Shown here: piece after piece, positions 18,182 to 26,487 of the stretch
Numbering within the stretch: position 1 is the first letter of the stretch
Layout of the letters: every line of letters begins with the position of its first letter
Assembly: GCA_013285655.1 (NCBI GenBank)
Contig: JABDHI010000009.1
Span: 1 to 59,191 of the forward strand
Source: Bacteroidota bacterium
Lineage (GTDB): Bacteria; Bacteroidota; Bacteroidia; JABEUT01
Direction of reading: 5' to 3'
DNA: 59,191 bases
Program-made: the position numbers and the translations under genes
The notes under the pieces: model-generated
The model's database searches: none
What the model saw: only the letters and a program-made list of their open reading frames with translations
What the model was told of the DNA's origin: nothing

Positions 18182-18781
18182 ATGAATATAGACTTTAAGA
18201 CCGTCTGCGGCATAACAGCATCACTTATAGGTACAGGTTGTTTTGTTCCCTACATACGGGATATTTTTAAAAGAAAGACTACACCGCATATTTATACTTG
18301 GATCATCTGGACTATCCTGCAAGTAACAGGTGTTGTGGCTATGTTCAAGAATGGTGCAGGTATAGGAGTACTTGCACTCGCAACTGGTTCTGTACTTTGT
18401 GCCTATACGGCAATACTCTGCCTTAAATACGGCACTAAGAATATAAACAGTTTCGATCTGTTTTGTTTACTGGGCGCTTTGGCATCTATAGTGGTTTACA
18501 TTTTAATGAAAGACCCACTGTTATCTATCTTCCTTATTTCAGCAATCGATTTTGTGGGCTTCCTCCCTACCCTGCGCAAGTCTTATCTCGAACCTTATTC
18601 TGAAACTATTACCATGTTCGCGTTCTTCTCTATTTCAGGGTTGTTCACCATGCTTGCATTGAAGGAATATACAATTGTAACGTCACTTTACCCACTTACC
18701 TTAATCGGAATAAATATTATTGCAACAGTGGTGCTGTATGTTAGAAGGAAACAGAAGCCCCAACCCGACCTTCCCCATTAG
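18182..18781 (+). CDS. Small multi-pass membrane protein, PQ-loop-like
   Basis: This 199-residue protein has about six or seven hydrophobic segments. The two halves carry similar turns after a transmembrane helix: CFVPYIRDIFKRKTTPH near residue 20 and GFLPTLRKSYLEPYSE near residue 122. This resembles the Pro-containing loops of PQ-loop/SemiSWEET-type transporters, which function as two related three-helix bundles. The classical PQ dipeptide is missing, so the family call is tentative. It stands alone between two hairpin regions. The function and any substrate are unknown. Confidence 0.7.
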   Translation: MNIDFKTVCGITASLIGTGCFVPYIRDIFKRKTTPHIYTWIIWTILQVTGVVAMFKNGAGIGVLALATGSVLCAYTAILCLKYGTKNINSFDLFCLLGALASIVVYILMKDPLLSIFLISAIDFVGFLPTLRKSYLEPYSETITMFAFFSISGLFTMLALKEYTIVTSLYPLTLIGINIIATVVLYVRRKQKPQPDLPH

Positions 18782-18815
18782 TGAAGGAGATAAGAACACA
18801 TTGTTCCTTTGCTAT

Positions 18816-18842
18816 TAAATCCTTCCCAATGGGAAAGATTTA
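18816..18842. terminator. Hairpin between convergent genes
   Basis: TAAATC-C-TTCCC pairs with GGGAA-A-GATTTA around AAT. It lies between the end of the plus-strand membrane-protein gene and the end of the minus-strand YdeI-like gene, and so could serve both. Confidence 0.5.
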
Positions 18843-18852
18843 GGATAAGCCG

Positions 18853-19362
18853 CTATATTCGGTTCTTTTTCTGCTCTCGCAACATCTCAGCGTAGTTCAG
18901 TTTTCTTGCTAAGGCATTAACCGCCATAGCAATACGTTTGGCCTTGGTAGCATCCGTTTTAGCGCTATCTATCCATTTTGAGAAATACTTTTGATGTGAG
19001 CCCGGTTGCGATTTAAAGAATTTCTGTGCCTCAGGAACATCTTCGAGGCAAGCCAAAAAATCCTGGTTAAAAGCAAAGTCACTTTTATCTTCTTCAAGCT
19101 GTACCTTCAGCATGGCGCCTTTCATCTTCTTTATTCCTTTGCGTATTGTAGCATTAAGAGGAATAATGAAATCACCTTCGCCCATAGGCAGCAATGCAAC
19201 TTGCTTTATTGGGTGGTTATCTAACTTGCCCTTTACACGGAATGAAACTTTACAACCAGGCTTTAATTGCTGGGCATATTTAGCAGGAACCTCAATATAG
19301 GTCCAGCCGGTCTTTTCGCCTTGCTCTTTGAATTTTAATATTTCAGTTGTATAATTTATCAC
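18853..19362 (-). CDS. DUF1905 / YdeI-OmpD-associated family protein
   Basis: This 169-residue protein has a DUF1905-like beta barrel (about 20-95; GWTYIEVPAKYAQQL, then KVSFRVKGKLDNHPI). A C-terminal helical YdeI/OmpD-associated segment follows (about 105-165; FFKSQPGSHQKYFSKWIDSA, then TKAKRIAMAVNALARK). Proteins of this type are widespread, and the name refers to protection of some bacteria from peptide toxins; the biochemical role is unclear. It is 4 bases after the acyltransferase gene and probably cotranscribed with it and bioB. Confidence 0.85.
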   Translation of the reverse strand: MINYTTEILKFKEQGEKTGWTYIEVPAKYAQQLKPGCKVSFRVKGKLDNHPIKQVALLPMGEGDFIIPLNATIRKGIKKMKGAMLKVQLEEDKSDFAFNQDFLACLEDVPEAQKFFKSQPGSHQKYFSKWIDSAKTDATKAKRIAMAVNALARKLNYAEMLREQKKNRI

Positions 19363-19366
19363 GCTT

Positions 19367-20488
19367 CTAATTCTTTGAACTAACTGAAGGTATAATTGCG
19401 TATTTAGTTTTTAAGGTCAGGAATTTTTTTTCGAAAAACTGATATGACACCCATGAAACTCCAACTGTTATAATTGGTATAGTCGTATAAAGTACAAAGT
19501 AATTTAGCTGACTTGTTACAATATTATGCCGGTACAATTCTATGAAGATCCTTATTATAAGAGGGTGAATTATATAAATACCATAAGAAATTTTACCTAT
19601 AAAATCGATTGGCTTATTCTCCAGATTCACCAACCTGTTGTTAACTGTTATTTGGCCTATAATTAAAAATACGGTTACTATACTCACAAACTCGCTATCG
19701 AGCACAGAGGCAATATGGAAGTTAAGTCCGTAAAACAACAATATTCCCCAGCAAATAGCCTGTGTTATTTTGTTATTGCAAACTTTAAGAAAAAGAGAAG
19801 TTTGGTTAGTATATAAAATTGCGCCTATTACGCCCGACAACATGCACTGAAACCTGGTAACATCAATAATTTTATAAGGCAACGACTCGTCTTGTCCCGG
19901 GAGCCAATACCTGAATACAAGCTTTAATACCAGCAAACACACCAAGGCTATTATTGAACCGCGCAACAAGCATTTATTTGTTTGCCTCACTACCCATGGC
20001 CAAAACAAATAAAATTGCTCCTCTACACCTAATGACCAATAATGGGTTAAAAGTGCAAGTGGATTAGACAGTATAAACGGAATATTTGCAGAAAAGAATA
20101 AATAAAAACATATTTGCGACGTGCTGTATTGCGTTCCATCTGTTAAAAAAATCAACAGGCAAACTGCCAAATACAAGTAATATAAAGGCCATATCCTTAA
20201 TATCCTTCTTAAATAAAAGTACTTGACATTGATCTTGGCGCCTCCATTCTCTTTCTTCTCTAATAACAACAAATACGTTATAAGAAAGCCACTTAAAGCA
20301 AAAAATGCACTAACGCCTAAGTTTGCAAGGAGCAAGCCTTTAGGCTCGCCGTCGTTAAACGTTCCAAAAACATTCGGGTTTAACCCAAACTTTTGAAGAT
20401 TAATAGTAATGTGAGATGTAACAACTGCCAATACCATAATAGCACGTAATCCATTTAAGCCTTGTAAGTGGATTGATCGGCTATTCAT
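19367..20488 (-). CDS. Acyltransferase family 3 (OafA/YrhL-like) membrane protein
   Basis: This 373-residue protein has about ten hydrophobic helices and the family signatures GLNGLRAIMVLAVVTSH (with the conserved His), FFALSGFLITYLL and YYLRRILRIWPLYYLY. These enzymes transfer acetyl or other acyl groups from the cytoplasmic side onto sugars of cell-surface glycans or antibiotics. It lacks the extra-cytoplasmic SGNH domain of two-domain relatives. It is encoded between bioB (29 bases upstream) and the YdeI-like gene (4 bases downstream). No polysaccharide genes adjoin it, so the acceptor cannot be guessed. Confidence 0.93.
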   Translation of the reverse strand: MNSRSIHLQGLNGLRAIMVLAVVTSHITINLQKFGLNPNVFGTFNDGEPKGLLLANLGVSAFFALSGFLITYLLLLEKKENGGAKINVKYFYLRRILRIWPLYYLYLAVCLLIFLTDGTQYSTSQICFYLFFSANIPFILSNPLALLTHYWSLGVEEQFYLFWPWVVRQTNKCLLRGSIIALVCLLVLKLVFRYWLPGQDESLPYKIIDVTRFQCMLSGVIGAILYTNQTSLFLKVCNNKITQAICWGILLFYGLNFHIASVLDSEFVSIVTVFLIIGQITVNNRLVNLENKPIDFIGKISYGIYIIHPLIIRIFIELYRHNIVTSQLNYFVLYTTIPIITVGVSWVSYQFFEKKFLTLKTKYAIIPSVSSKN

Positions 20489-20517
20489 GGGATAACTCTT
20501 ACTATAGTATTAGAGAA

Positions 20518-21504
20518 TTATGCCTCTACCTTTTCTTGCTTTTCGTATTGAAAAGCTTTACGAGGCTTCAGGCCAAGTACCTCAAACATCTTCATATCCT
20601 CATTCGCATCAGGATTTGGAGTAGTTAAAAGTTTTTCGCCCATAAATATAGAATTAGCACCTGCCATAAAGCAAAATGCCTGTGTTTCTCTGTTCATTTG
20701 CACACGACCAGCAGAAAGACGTACTACTGAATCTGCCATTACTATACGTGCTGTCGCAATCATGCGTATCATCTCCCACGATTCTACCAATGGCCTTTCG
20801 CCCAATGGTGTACCTTCTACCGGTACTAATGCATTAATAGGCACTGATTCCGGGTGTGGGTTTAAATGCGATAAGGTTAAGAGCATACCAATACGGTCCT
20901 CAACCGATTCGCCAAGGCCAATAATACCACCTGAGCAAACAGTAAGGCCTGCCTTACGCACATTGTGTAATGTGTTTAAACGGTCCTCGTACTTACGGGT
21001 AGTTATAATACTTTCGTAATTCTCTTCCGATGTATCAACGTTGTGGTTGTATGCATATAAGCCTGCATCTGCCAGTTTCTGAGCTTGTTCCTGGGTAACC
21101 ATACCCAAGGTAGCGCAAACTTCCATACCCTTGGCGTTAACTGCCTTTACCATATCAAGCACCTGGTCGAAATCGCGGTTATCACGTACTTCTCTCCATG
21201 CTGCACCCATACAAAGGCGAGATGCACCCATGCTTTGAGCTTTATCTGCAATACCATTTACTTCGTCAACACTCATAAGCTTATGAACCTTAACACCGGT
21301 ATTGTAACGGGCTGCCTGTGGGCAATATGCACAATCCTCAGGGCAACCACCTGTCTTGATAGAGATAAGCGAGCTTATTTGTACTTCAGACGGGTTATGG
21401 TACTTACGGTGAATGGTTGCTGCGCGGTAAACCAATTCTAATAATGGGGTATTATATATCTCAGCTATTTGCTCTTTGGTCCAGTTGTAACGAATGTCTT
21501 CCAT
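20518..21504 (-). CDS. bioB: Biotin synthase
   Basis: This 328-residue radical-SAM enzyme inserts sulfur into dethiobiotin as the last step of biotin synthesis. The SAM-cluster motif is CPEDCAYC (Cys54, Cys58, Cys61). Other BioB signatures are [24 protein letters not shown] and the C-terminal [18 protein letters not shown]. The rest of the pathway (bioF, bioA, bioD) is not in the window. The ATG at 21504 follows a TACTTTTG box by 21 bases. It is first in a short minus-strand unit with the acyltransferase and YdeI-like genes. Confidence 0.98.
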   Translation of the reverse strand: MEDIRYNWTKEQIAEIYNTPLLELVYRAATIHRKYHNPSEVQISSLISIKTGGCPEDCAYCPQAARYNTGVKVHKLMSVDEVNGIADKAQSMGASRLCMGAAWREVRDNRDFDQVLDMVKAVNAKGMEVCATLGMVTQEQAQKLADAGLYAYNHNVDTSEENYESIITTRKYEDRLNTLHNVRKAGLTVCSGGIIGLGESVEDRIGMLLTLSHLNPHPESVPINALVPVEGTPLGERPLVESWEMIRMIATARIVMADSVVRLSAGRVQMNRETQAFCFMAGANSIFMGEKLLTTPNPDANEDMKMFEVLGLKPRKAFQYEKQEKVEA

Positions 21505-21525
21505 GAGAATGCAATTTTAAGTGTG

Positions 21526-21533
21526 CAAAAGTA
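21526..21533 (-). promoter_or_regulatory. -7 promoter box of bioB
   Basis: The minus strand reads TACTTTTG, exact TAnnTTTG, 21 bases upstream of the bioB ATG. No inverted repeat resembling a BirA operator was seen around it. Confidence 0.55.
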
Positions 21534-21559
21534 CTAAAAAAAGGCTACTTATTGGAAGG

Positions 21560-22186
21560 CTATTTTGGCTCGGGTTGAAATGGGCTAAACTTAAAATAAA
21601 CACCCTTTTCGTTCGAAAATTCAACTTTAACAAGCCACGGACTGCCATCCCAATCAATTACTACTACACGGCTCTTTTTAAACTCCTCACCACCAACCTT
21701 TCTGCTTTCAAAATGAACTTCTATCCGTTTATCCGGGTCGTTACTTGAGGTAGTTACCACACGGGTTTCGTAGTTAGATCCGTTTTCTCCCCTGTAGGTA
21801 AACCAATCTACAAACTGGCCTGTAGGCTGTTTATGCCTCAGCGCTATTGACCATATTGGATTTTCGGTGGCACTAGGTGTATTTATTTTAGCATGTGCTT
21901 GCTGACCGTTATTATCGATATAGATCAAATCATTTTTCCCACTCACGTTATACTCATCCGGGTATCTTGTTCCATTACTTGCTGGTGGGCTTAAAGGCGG
22001 GGTGGTTTGTGGTCCGGGAGAAGACGTTGCAGGTGCAGCTTGGTTATTTTGCTGGGAGATCAAATTTCGCAGCGCACTCGCCTGAGCTATAGAATCTCTT
22101 CTTGCATCTTCTAACTGCCTGCTATTTTGTGCATATGCCCCACTAGTAGCCAGCCCCAATACGAGTAAAAGGGGTATTTTTTTCAT
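21560..22186 (-). CDS. Exported protein of unknown function, paralogue A
   Basis: The start was set at ATG 22186, giving the signal peptide MKKIPLLLVLGLATSGAYAQ; the longer frame to 22273 overlaps the neighbour and adds no signal. After a Gln/Pro/Ser-rich linker, the C-terminal domain (about 95-208) has TYRGENGSNYETRVV, RIEVHFESRK, VVVIDWDGSPWLVKVEFSNE and KGVYFKFSP. The same order of motifs occurs in the next gene upstream (22209-22931), so the two are tandem paralogues. I do not recognise the domain. Gap between the genes: 22 bases. Confidence 0.72.
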   Translation of the reverse strand: MKKIPLLLVLGLATSGAYAQNSRQLEDARRDSIAQASALRNLISQQNNQAAPATSSPGPQTTPPLSPPASNGTRYPDEYNVSGKNDLIYIDNNGQQAHAKINTPSATENPIWSIALRHKQPTGQFVDWFTYRGENGSNYETRVVTTSSNDPDKRIEVHFESRKVGGEEFKKSRVVVIDWDGSPWLVKVEFSNEKGVYFKFSPFQPEPK

Positions 22187-22208
22187 GAAAAAACTAAATT
22201 GTGAGTTA

Positions 22209-22931
22209 TTAATATCCTTGGTGGTACGGAGTAAACGCAAAGTAAATACCCTTATCGTTTGAATAGTAAACATCTACTGTCCAAGGGTTACGGTCCCAAT
22301 CTAATACAATTACACGGCCATCCTGAAAGCCGTCATCCCTGAATCTTCCATCATTTCCATGATCACCGTGATCCCTTTCATATCCATTATTACCGTGGTC
22401 CCTATCGTTTCCGTAATCTTTGTTATCTCCGGCCAATTTGCTTTGAAAACGCACTGTAAAACGGTTCATTGGGTCGTTGGTAGCAGTTGCGACAATGCGG
22501 GTCTGGTAAGTATATCCGTTTGCACCCATGTAGCTAAATGTTTGATAAAGTCTGCCATCTTCTTCATACCGCCCGTCCGCTTTTTCCTTTCTCCATTGCG
22601 CTAACCATTGTGGATCGCATGTTCCGGCATAAGGTATGGCGGTTGTAGTTGCAGGTTGGCCATAATTATCAATATAGGCTATCTTATCCCTACCACTCTC
22701 ATTTCTTTCATGGCGTATATCTTGCTGAGGAGGGTTATCATATTGCTGCTGATACTGATCTGGTTGAGGCATAGGCTGCGTCTGTTGCTGATTGGCTCCG
22801 GGGCCTACAGCAGGCATAGGTGTCATAGGTTGCATTTGCTGAGGCTGAACACCCGGCCCCACTGCAGGTGCCTGGGCAAAGGTGGCAACACTAAATAAAC
22901 ATGCGATGATTGTGATGGAGGAATTTTTCAT
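22209..22931 (-). CDS. Exported protein of unknown function, paralogue B
   Basis: The start was set at ATG 22931 (MKNSSITIIACLFSVATFAQ, a signal peptide). A Gln/Pro/Met-rich low-complexity segment (about 21-75) precedes the shared domain: FSYMGANGYTYQTRIVAT, RFTVRFQSKLAGD, RVIVLDWDRNPWTVDVYYSN and KGIYFAFTPY. Between these sits a His/Asp/Gly-rich insert (about 175-205; repeated D-H-G-N words) absent from paralogue A, a possible divalent-metal-binding or flexible loop. 240 residues. Probably cotranscribed with the downstream paralogue. Confidence 0.72.
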   Translation of the reverse strand: MKNSSITIIACLFSVATFAQAPAVGPGVQPQQMQPMTPMPAVGPGANQQQTQPMPQPDQYQQQYDNPPQQDIRHERNESGRDKIAYIDNYGQPATTTAIPYAGTCDPQWLAQWRKEKADGRYEEDGRLYQTFSYMGANGYTYQTRIVATATNDPMNRFTVRFQSKLAGDNKDYGNDRDHGNNGYERDHGDHGNDGRFRDDGFQDGRVIVLDWDRNPWTVDVYYSNDKGIYFAFTPYHQGY

Positions 22932-23132
22932 GGCTTTTCGTTTTGGGTTGATTATCACTACTAATATCAGAACTTAAATGTAATTAAAATATAAATATCA
23001 ATTCTTGTAAAAAATACAATCATAAAATTATTACCAAGTCAACCACACCATTATTCTTCAGGGCGCATCTTAATACTAGAATGCTACGTTTTTTGCTAAA
23101 TTTACAACATTAATCCCCTTGGTTAATTTCCT

Positions 23133-24356
23133 ATGAAAAAATATCTGTTTATAACCGCAACACTTATAAGTGCAACTTTTTCTTTTGCCCAATATTCCTT
23201 TGTGCATATTTCAGATATCCACGTTTCAAGTGTGTCATCGCTGGTTAATAGTTGCGATTTGAATGGCCAAATAGCCCAATGTTATTTAAATGAGTTTAAC
23301 AACCTTAGCCCAAAACCTGCTTTTATTGTGGCAACCGGAGATATTTCAAACGTAGGCAACAGCAACCCACCCATGTATCATGTGCTAACGCAGTTCTTAT
23401 ATCCCGATTCAGTGCCTAACCCCGGAATAGGTGTTTACCACATCGATGCTGCTCAAAAAATACCCATTTATTTCACTCCAGGTAATCACGATTACTATAC
23501 AACACTTTATCCCCCGGGCAGCTTAACACAGAGTAATTACTTAACTAACTATGCTCAATACATCGGGCCTGATACTGATTATGCTGTTACCGACAAAATT
23601 TCAGTGATCTTGTTTATGCGTTCGGGTAACGATATTCCTTATTGGAACGAGCTTGACCCTTTTACACCGGATGGTTCAGGATTAACAGATGCACAATGCG
23701 CCTGGATACGGAAAGAACTGGCGTTGAATAGTACCAAAAGAAAAATTATTGTAATGCACCATCCGCCTGAAAACCTTGCCGGAACAAATTGCGATGGAAC
23801 GCCCTATACATCACAAACTATTTTAGACCCTGCAGCAGGTTCTTTGGCAAACAACAGAACTACATTCTTAAACATTTGCGATTCGAACAAAGTAGATATG
23901 GTATTGGCCGGGCATCAGCACCAAAATGTGGTGACTGATGTAAACGGTAATATGATAAGTGAAAACTGTGATAGTTGTGGCACACGCTATGTGCAAACAG
24001 GTGCAGCCTTTAATGGTTGTTACCGTATAGTAACCGTTAGCCCAACATTTGTTAGCATTACTCCTCCGCTACAAAGTTGCGTAACAGGTATAAACGAAAT
24101 AAGCTATTCATTAAGTACATTGGTTTACCCAAGTATAAATGCCGGTACATTTTCAGTTGCCGTAGATGATGACTATGGTTATGTAAATCATTTTTACACC
24201 GAGATTTATAATACCATGGGCCAAAAAGTAAGCGAAGAAACCATTGCAGGTAAAAAAGGCACAATACGTATTAACGTACCTAACGGTATTTACTTTATAC
24301 ATATTAAAACTGACAGAGGGGCTGAAGGCAATCAAAAGGTAATCATCAGCCACTAA
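23133..24356 (+). CDS. Secreted metallophosphoesterase with T9SS C-terminal sorting domain
   Basis: This 407-residue protein has a signal peptide (ends near FAQ, residue 19). Its calcineurin-like phosphoesterase domain has all the metal-site blocks: DIHVSS, VATGDISN, TPGNHDYY, MHHPPEN and AGHQHQN. Residues about 325-407 form a type A sorting domain (YPSINAGTFSV, EIYNTMGQKV, PNGIYFIHI and a final KVIISH). The protein should therefore cross the outer membrane by the type IX system, whose PorW-like component is at 8.5 kb. The substrate (nucleotide, phosphodiester or other) cannot be told. It stands alone. Confidence 0.92.
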   Translation: MKKYLFITATLISATFSFAQYSFVHISDIHVSSVSSLVNSCDLNGQIAQCYLNEFNNLSPKPAFIVATGDISNVGNSNPPMYHVLTQFLYPDSVPNPGIGVYHIDAAQKIPIYFTPGNHDYYTTLYPPGSLTQSNYLTNYAQYIGPDTDYAVTDKISVILFMRSGNDIPYWNELDPFTPDGSGLTDAQCAWIRKELALNSTKRKIIVMHHPPENLAGTNCDGTPYTSQTILDPAAGSLANNRTTFLNICDSNKVDMVLAGHQHQNVVTDVNGNMISENCDSCGTRYVQTGAAFNGCYRIVTVSPTFVSITPPLQSCVTGINEISYSLSTLVYPSINAGTFSVAVDDDYGYVNHFYTEIYNTMGQKVSEETIAGKKGTIRINVPNGIYFIHIKTDRGAEGNQKVIISH

Positions 24357-24408
24357 ATTAGCCCAGGTAGTATTTGGGGTTTGATTCCGCATAAATAATA
24401 AAACAAGC

Positions 24409-24416
24409 TACCTTTG
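24409..24416 (+). promoter_or_regulatory. -7 promoter box directly at trmD
   Basis: TACCTTTG, exact TAnnTTTG, ends 4 bases before the trmD ATG at 24421. The expected transcript start falls on or next to the A of the start codon, implying a leaderless mRNA. Confidence 0.55.
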
Positions 24417-24420
24417 TTGT

Positions 24421-25092
24421 ATGCATATAGATATTATAACGCTTCATCCCGGATTATTAGAAAGCCCTTTTCAGCATTCTATTGTAAAAAGAGCAATTGA
24501 AAAGAAACTGGTTGAAGTGAATTTTATAAACCTGCGCGATTATGGCCTTGGCAAATACAAACAGGTTGACGATAGCCCCTTTGGTGGTGGCGCAGGAATG
24601 GTTATGACCATTGAACCTATTGCTAAATGTATTGAAGAATTAAAAGCCCAGCGCACATACGATGAGATCATTTACATGACACCCGATGGCGAAGTATTTA
24701 ACCAGGCAGCAGCCAATACATTATCAATGGCTAAGAATATTATTTTACTCTGCGGCCACTACAAAGGAGTTGATGAACGCGTACGCGAATTATTTATAAC
24801 CAAAGAAATATCTATCGGCGATTATGTATTGAGCGGTGGTGAATTACCTGCTGCTATTTTTTGCGATGCTATTATAAGGTTATTACCGGGAGTATTGTCA
24901 GATGAAACATCCGCATTGTCCGATTCTTTCCAGGATAACTTATTAGCCCCACCCGTTTATACACGCCCTGCTGATTACAAGGGATCAAAAGTGCCTGACA
25001 TCTTATTATCGGGCCACCAAAAACAGATTGACGACTGGAGGCACGAACAATCGTTAGAGCGCACTAAAAAGCGCAGGCCTGACTTGTTATAA
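24421..25092 (+). CDS. trmD: tRNA (guanine37-N1)-methyltransferase
   Basis: This 223-residue SPOUT-fold enzyme methylates G37 next to the anticodon of tRNAs for Leu, Pro and Arg, preventing +1 frameshifting. The signatures are [26 protein letters not shown] (trefoil-knot SAM site) and [13 protein letters not shown]. The usual neighbours rpsP, rimM and rplS are absent, as often in this phylum. The promoter box is almost adjacent to the ATG. Confidence 0.98.
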   Translation: MHIDIITLHPGLLESPFQHSIVKRAIEKKLVEVNFINLRDYGLGKYKQVDDSPFGGGAGMVMTIEPIAKCIEELKAQRTYDEIIYMTPDGEVFNQAAANTLSMAKNIILLCGHYKGVDERVRELFITKEISIGDYVLSGGELPAAIFCDAIIRLLPGVLSDETSALSDSFQDNLLAPPVYTRPADYKGSKVPDILLSGHQKQIDDWRHEQSLERTKKRRPDLL

Positions 25093-25093
25093 T

Positions 25094-25124
25094 AATTACG
25101 AATTAAAAATTAAGAATTAAGAAT
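25094..25124. repeat. AT-rich repeated-word intergenic sequence
   Basis: Successive AATTA/AATTAAG words occupy 31 bases after trmD. Similar AT-rich strings occur between genes in many genomes (recollection). No function is evident. Confidence 0.3.
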
Positions 25125-25234
25125 CACAGGTCAGTTTACATAGGCTTTCCACGATTCTAATTTCGTAAAAATGCTAGCCGACAGGTGTTTTTATTAAAAT
25201 ATGTTAACACCTAAAAAAGGCGTTATTATTTTTA

Positions 25235-25242
25235 TACTTTTG
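25235..25242 (+). promoter_or_regulatory. -7 promoter box directly at the DinB-like gene
   Basis: TACTTTTG, exact TAnnTTTG, ends 4 bases before the GTG at 25247. This repeats the arrangement at trmD and again points to a leaderless transcript. Confidence 0.5.
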
Positions 25243-25246
25243 GTGT

Positions 25247-25699
25247 GTGATAACAACAACAATAGGAGGAATTTTTGAAAGGGAGCTCAATAAGCTTGCT
25301 GAAGAAATTAAGCTATACCCAAACGAAGCGAGCATTTGGAAAGTAACCGAGGGCGTAAAAAACTCTGGCGGCAACCTTTGCCTCCACATTTGCGGTAACC
25401 TGCAACATTTTATTGGTAACGTATTGGGTAACACAGGTTATGTGCGTAACCGCGATAAAGAATTTGCAGATAAGAATATACCCGTAGCTGATCTGCTTAA
25501 CGAAATTGAAGCAACAAAAAAAGCGGTTGTTAAAACGCTGGAAAACATACCAGATACTGACCTGGATAAAGAATATACTGCCTTCCCGGCACATTTACTT
25601 GGCAAAGAAAACATTACTAAGTTCTATTTCTTAGCTCATTTAATAGCGCACATGGATTATCACATTGGTCAGATAAATTATCACCGCAGGCTGACCTAA
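25247..25699 (+). CDS. DinB-superfamily (DUF1572-like) protein
   Basis: This 150-residue all-helical protein has histidines where DinB/YfiT proteins hold a divalent metal: LCLHICGNLQHFIG in helix 2 and FLAHLIAHMDYHIGQINYHR near the C-terminus. Relatives include thiol-transferases and many proteins of unknown activity, often induced by stress. A GTG start at 25247 gives the normal N-terminus. No operon partner is evident. A metal-dependent transferase is the likeliest class. Confidence 0.82.
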   Translation: MITTTIGGIFERELNKLAEEIKLYPNEASIWKVTEGVKNSGGNLCLHICGNLQHFIGNVLGNTGYVRNRDKEFADKNIPVADLLNEIEATKKAVVKTLENIPDTDLDKEYTAFPAHLLGKENITKFYFLAHLIAHMDYHIGQINYHRRLT

Positions 25700-25770
25700 A
25701 ATTAAGTTGAACAATATTTACCCAATGCCCAAGTTTATTTCACATATTTGCACCGCTCGTAATCTAAAAA

Positions 25771-26487
25771 ATGTCAGATAGCTTAGTAATAATACCCACT
25801 TACAACGAAAAAGGGAATATTGAAAATATTACCCGTAAGGTAATGTCATTGCCAGGTGATTTCCATTTACTTATTATAGATGATGGCTCACCAGACGGAA
25901 CCGCTGCTATTGTAAAAGATTTGATGAAGGAATTTAGCGGTCGGCTTTTTATAGTTGAGCGTGCGGGCAAACAGGGTTTAGGTACTGCTTACATAGCTGG
26001 TTTTAAATGGGCTTTGGCCCGCAGCTATGAGTTTATTTTTGAAATGGATGCCGATTTTTCGCATAACCCTGATGATTTGATACGCTTAAAAGCGGCTTGT
26101 GTAAATGGTGCTGATTTGGCTATAGGCTCTCGTTACGTAAAAGGTGGTAATGTAAAGAACTGGGATATGAAGCGTGTATTGATGTCGTACTTTGCTTCGG
26201 TATATGTGCGCACGGTACTTTGGTTAAATATAAAAGATACTACTGCCGGATTTAAGTGTTACAGGCGCAGGGTATTAGAGGCACTTCCACTCGATACGAT
26301 TAAGTTTATTGGTTATGCTTTTCAAATAGAGATGAAATACCTCACTCATAAACAAGGGTTTAAAATTGCAGAAGTCCCTATTAACTTCATCGACCGCGAA
26401 GTGGGCATATCTAAAATGAGCAAGGGCATATTTAAAGAAGCCTTCTGGGGCGTTATACAAATGCGTTTTGGCAAACATGGCAAGTAA
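25771..26487 (+). CDS. Polyprenol-phosphate mannosyltransferase-like glycosyltransferase (GT2)
   Basis: This 238-residue protein starts LVIIPTYNEKGNIENITRKV and has LIIDDGSPDGT and the metal-binding EMDADFSHNP, followed by AIGSRYVKGG and TTAGFKCYRR. This is the dolichol/undecaprenol-phosphate mannose synthase group. Such enzymes load a sugar from a nucleotide donor onto a lipid phosphate at the inner membrane for later glycan or protein modification. No C-terminal membrane domain is present. Its last 11 bases overlap the start of the dihydroorotase gene, so the two are cotranscribed. Confidence 0.93.
   Translation: MSDSLVIIPTYNEKGNIENITRKVMSLPGDFHLLIIDDGSPDGTAAIVKDLMKEFSGRLFIVERAGKQGLGTAYIAGFKWALARSYEFIFEMDADFSHNPDDLIRLKAACVNGADLAIGSRYVKGGNVKNWDMKRVLMSYFASVYVRTVLWLNIKDTTAGFKCYRRRVLEALPLDTIKFIGYAFQIEMKYLTHKQGFKIAEVPINFIDREVGISKMSKGIFKEAFWGVIQMRFGKHGK

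Noticed and set aside
21480-21560. BirA-type operator upstream of bioB
   Set aside because: No long inverted repeat was found around the promoter box, so biotin repression cannot be claimed from sequence.
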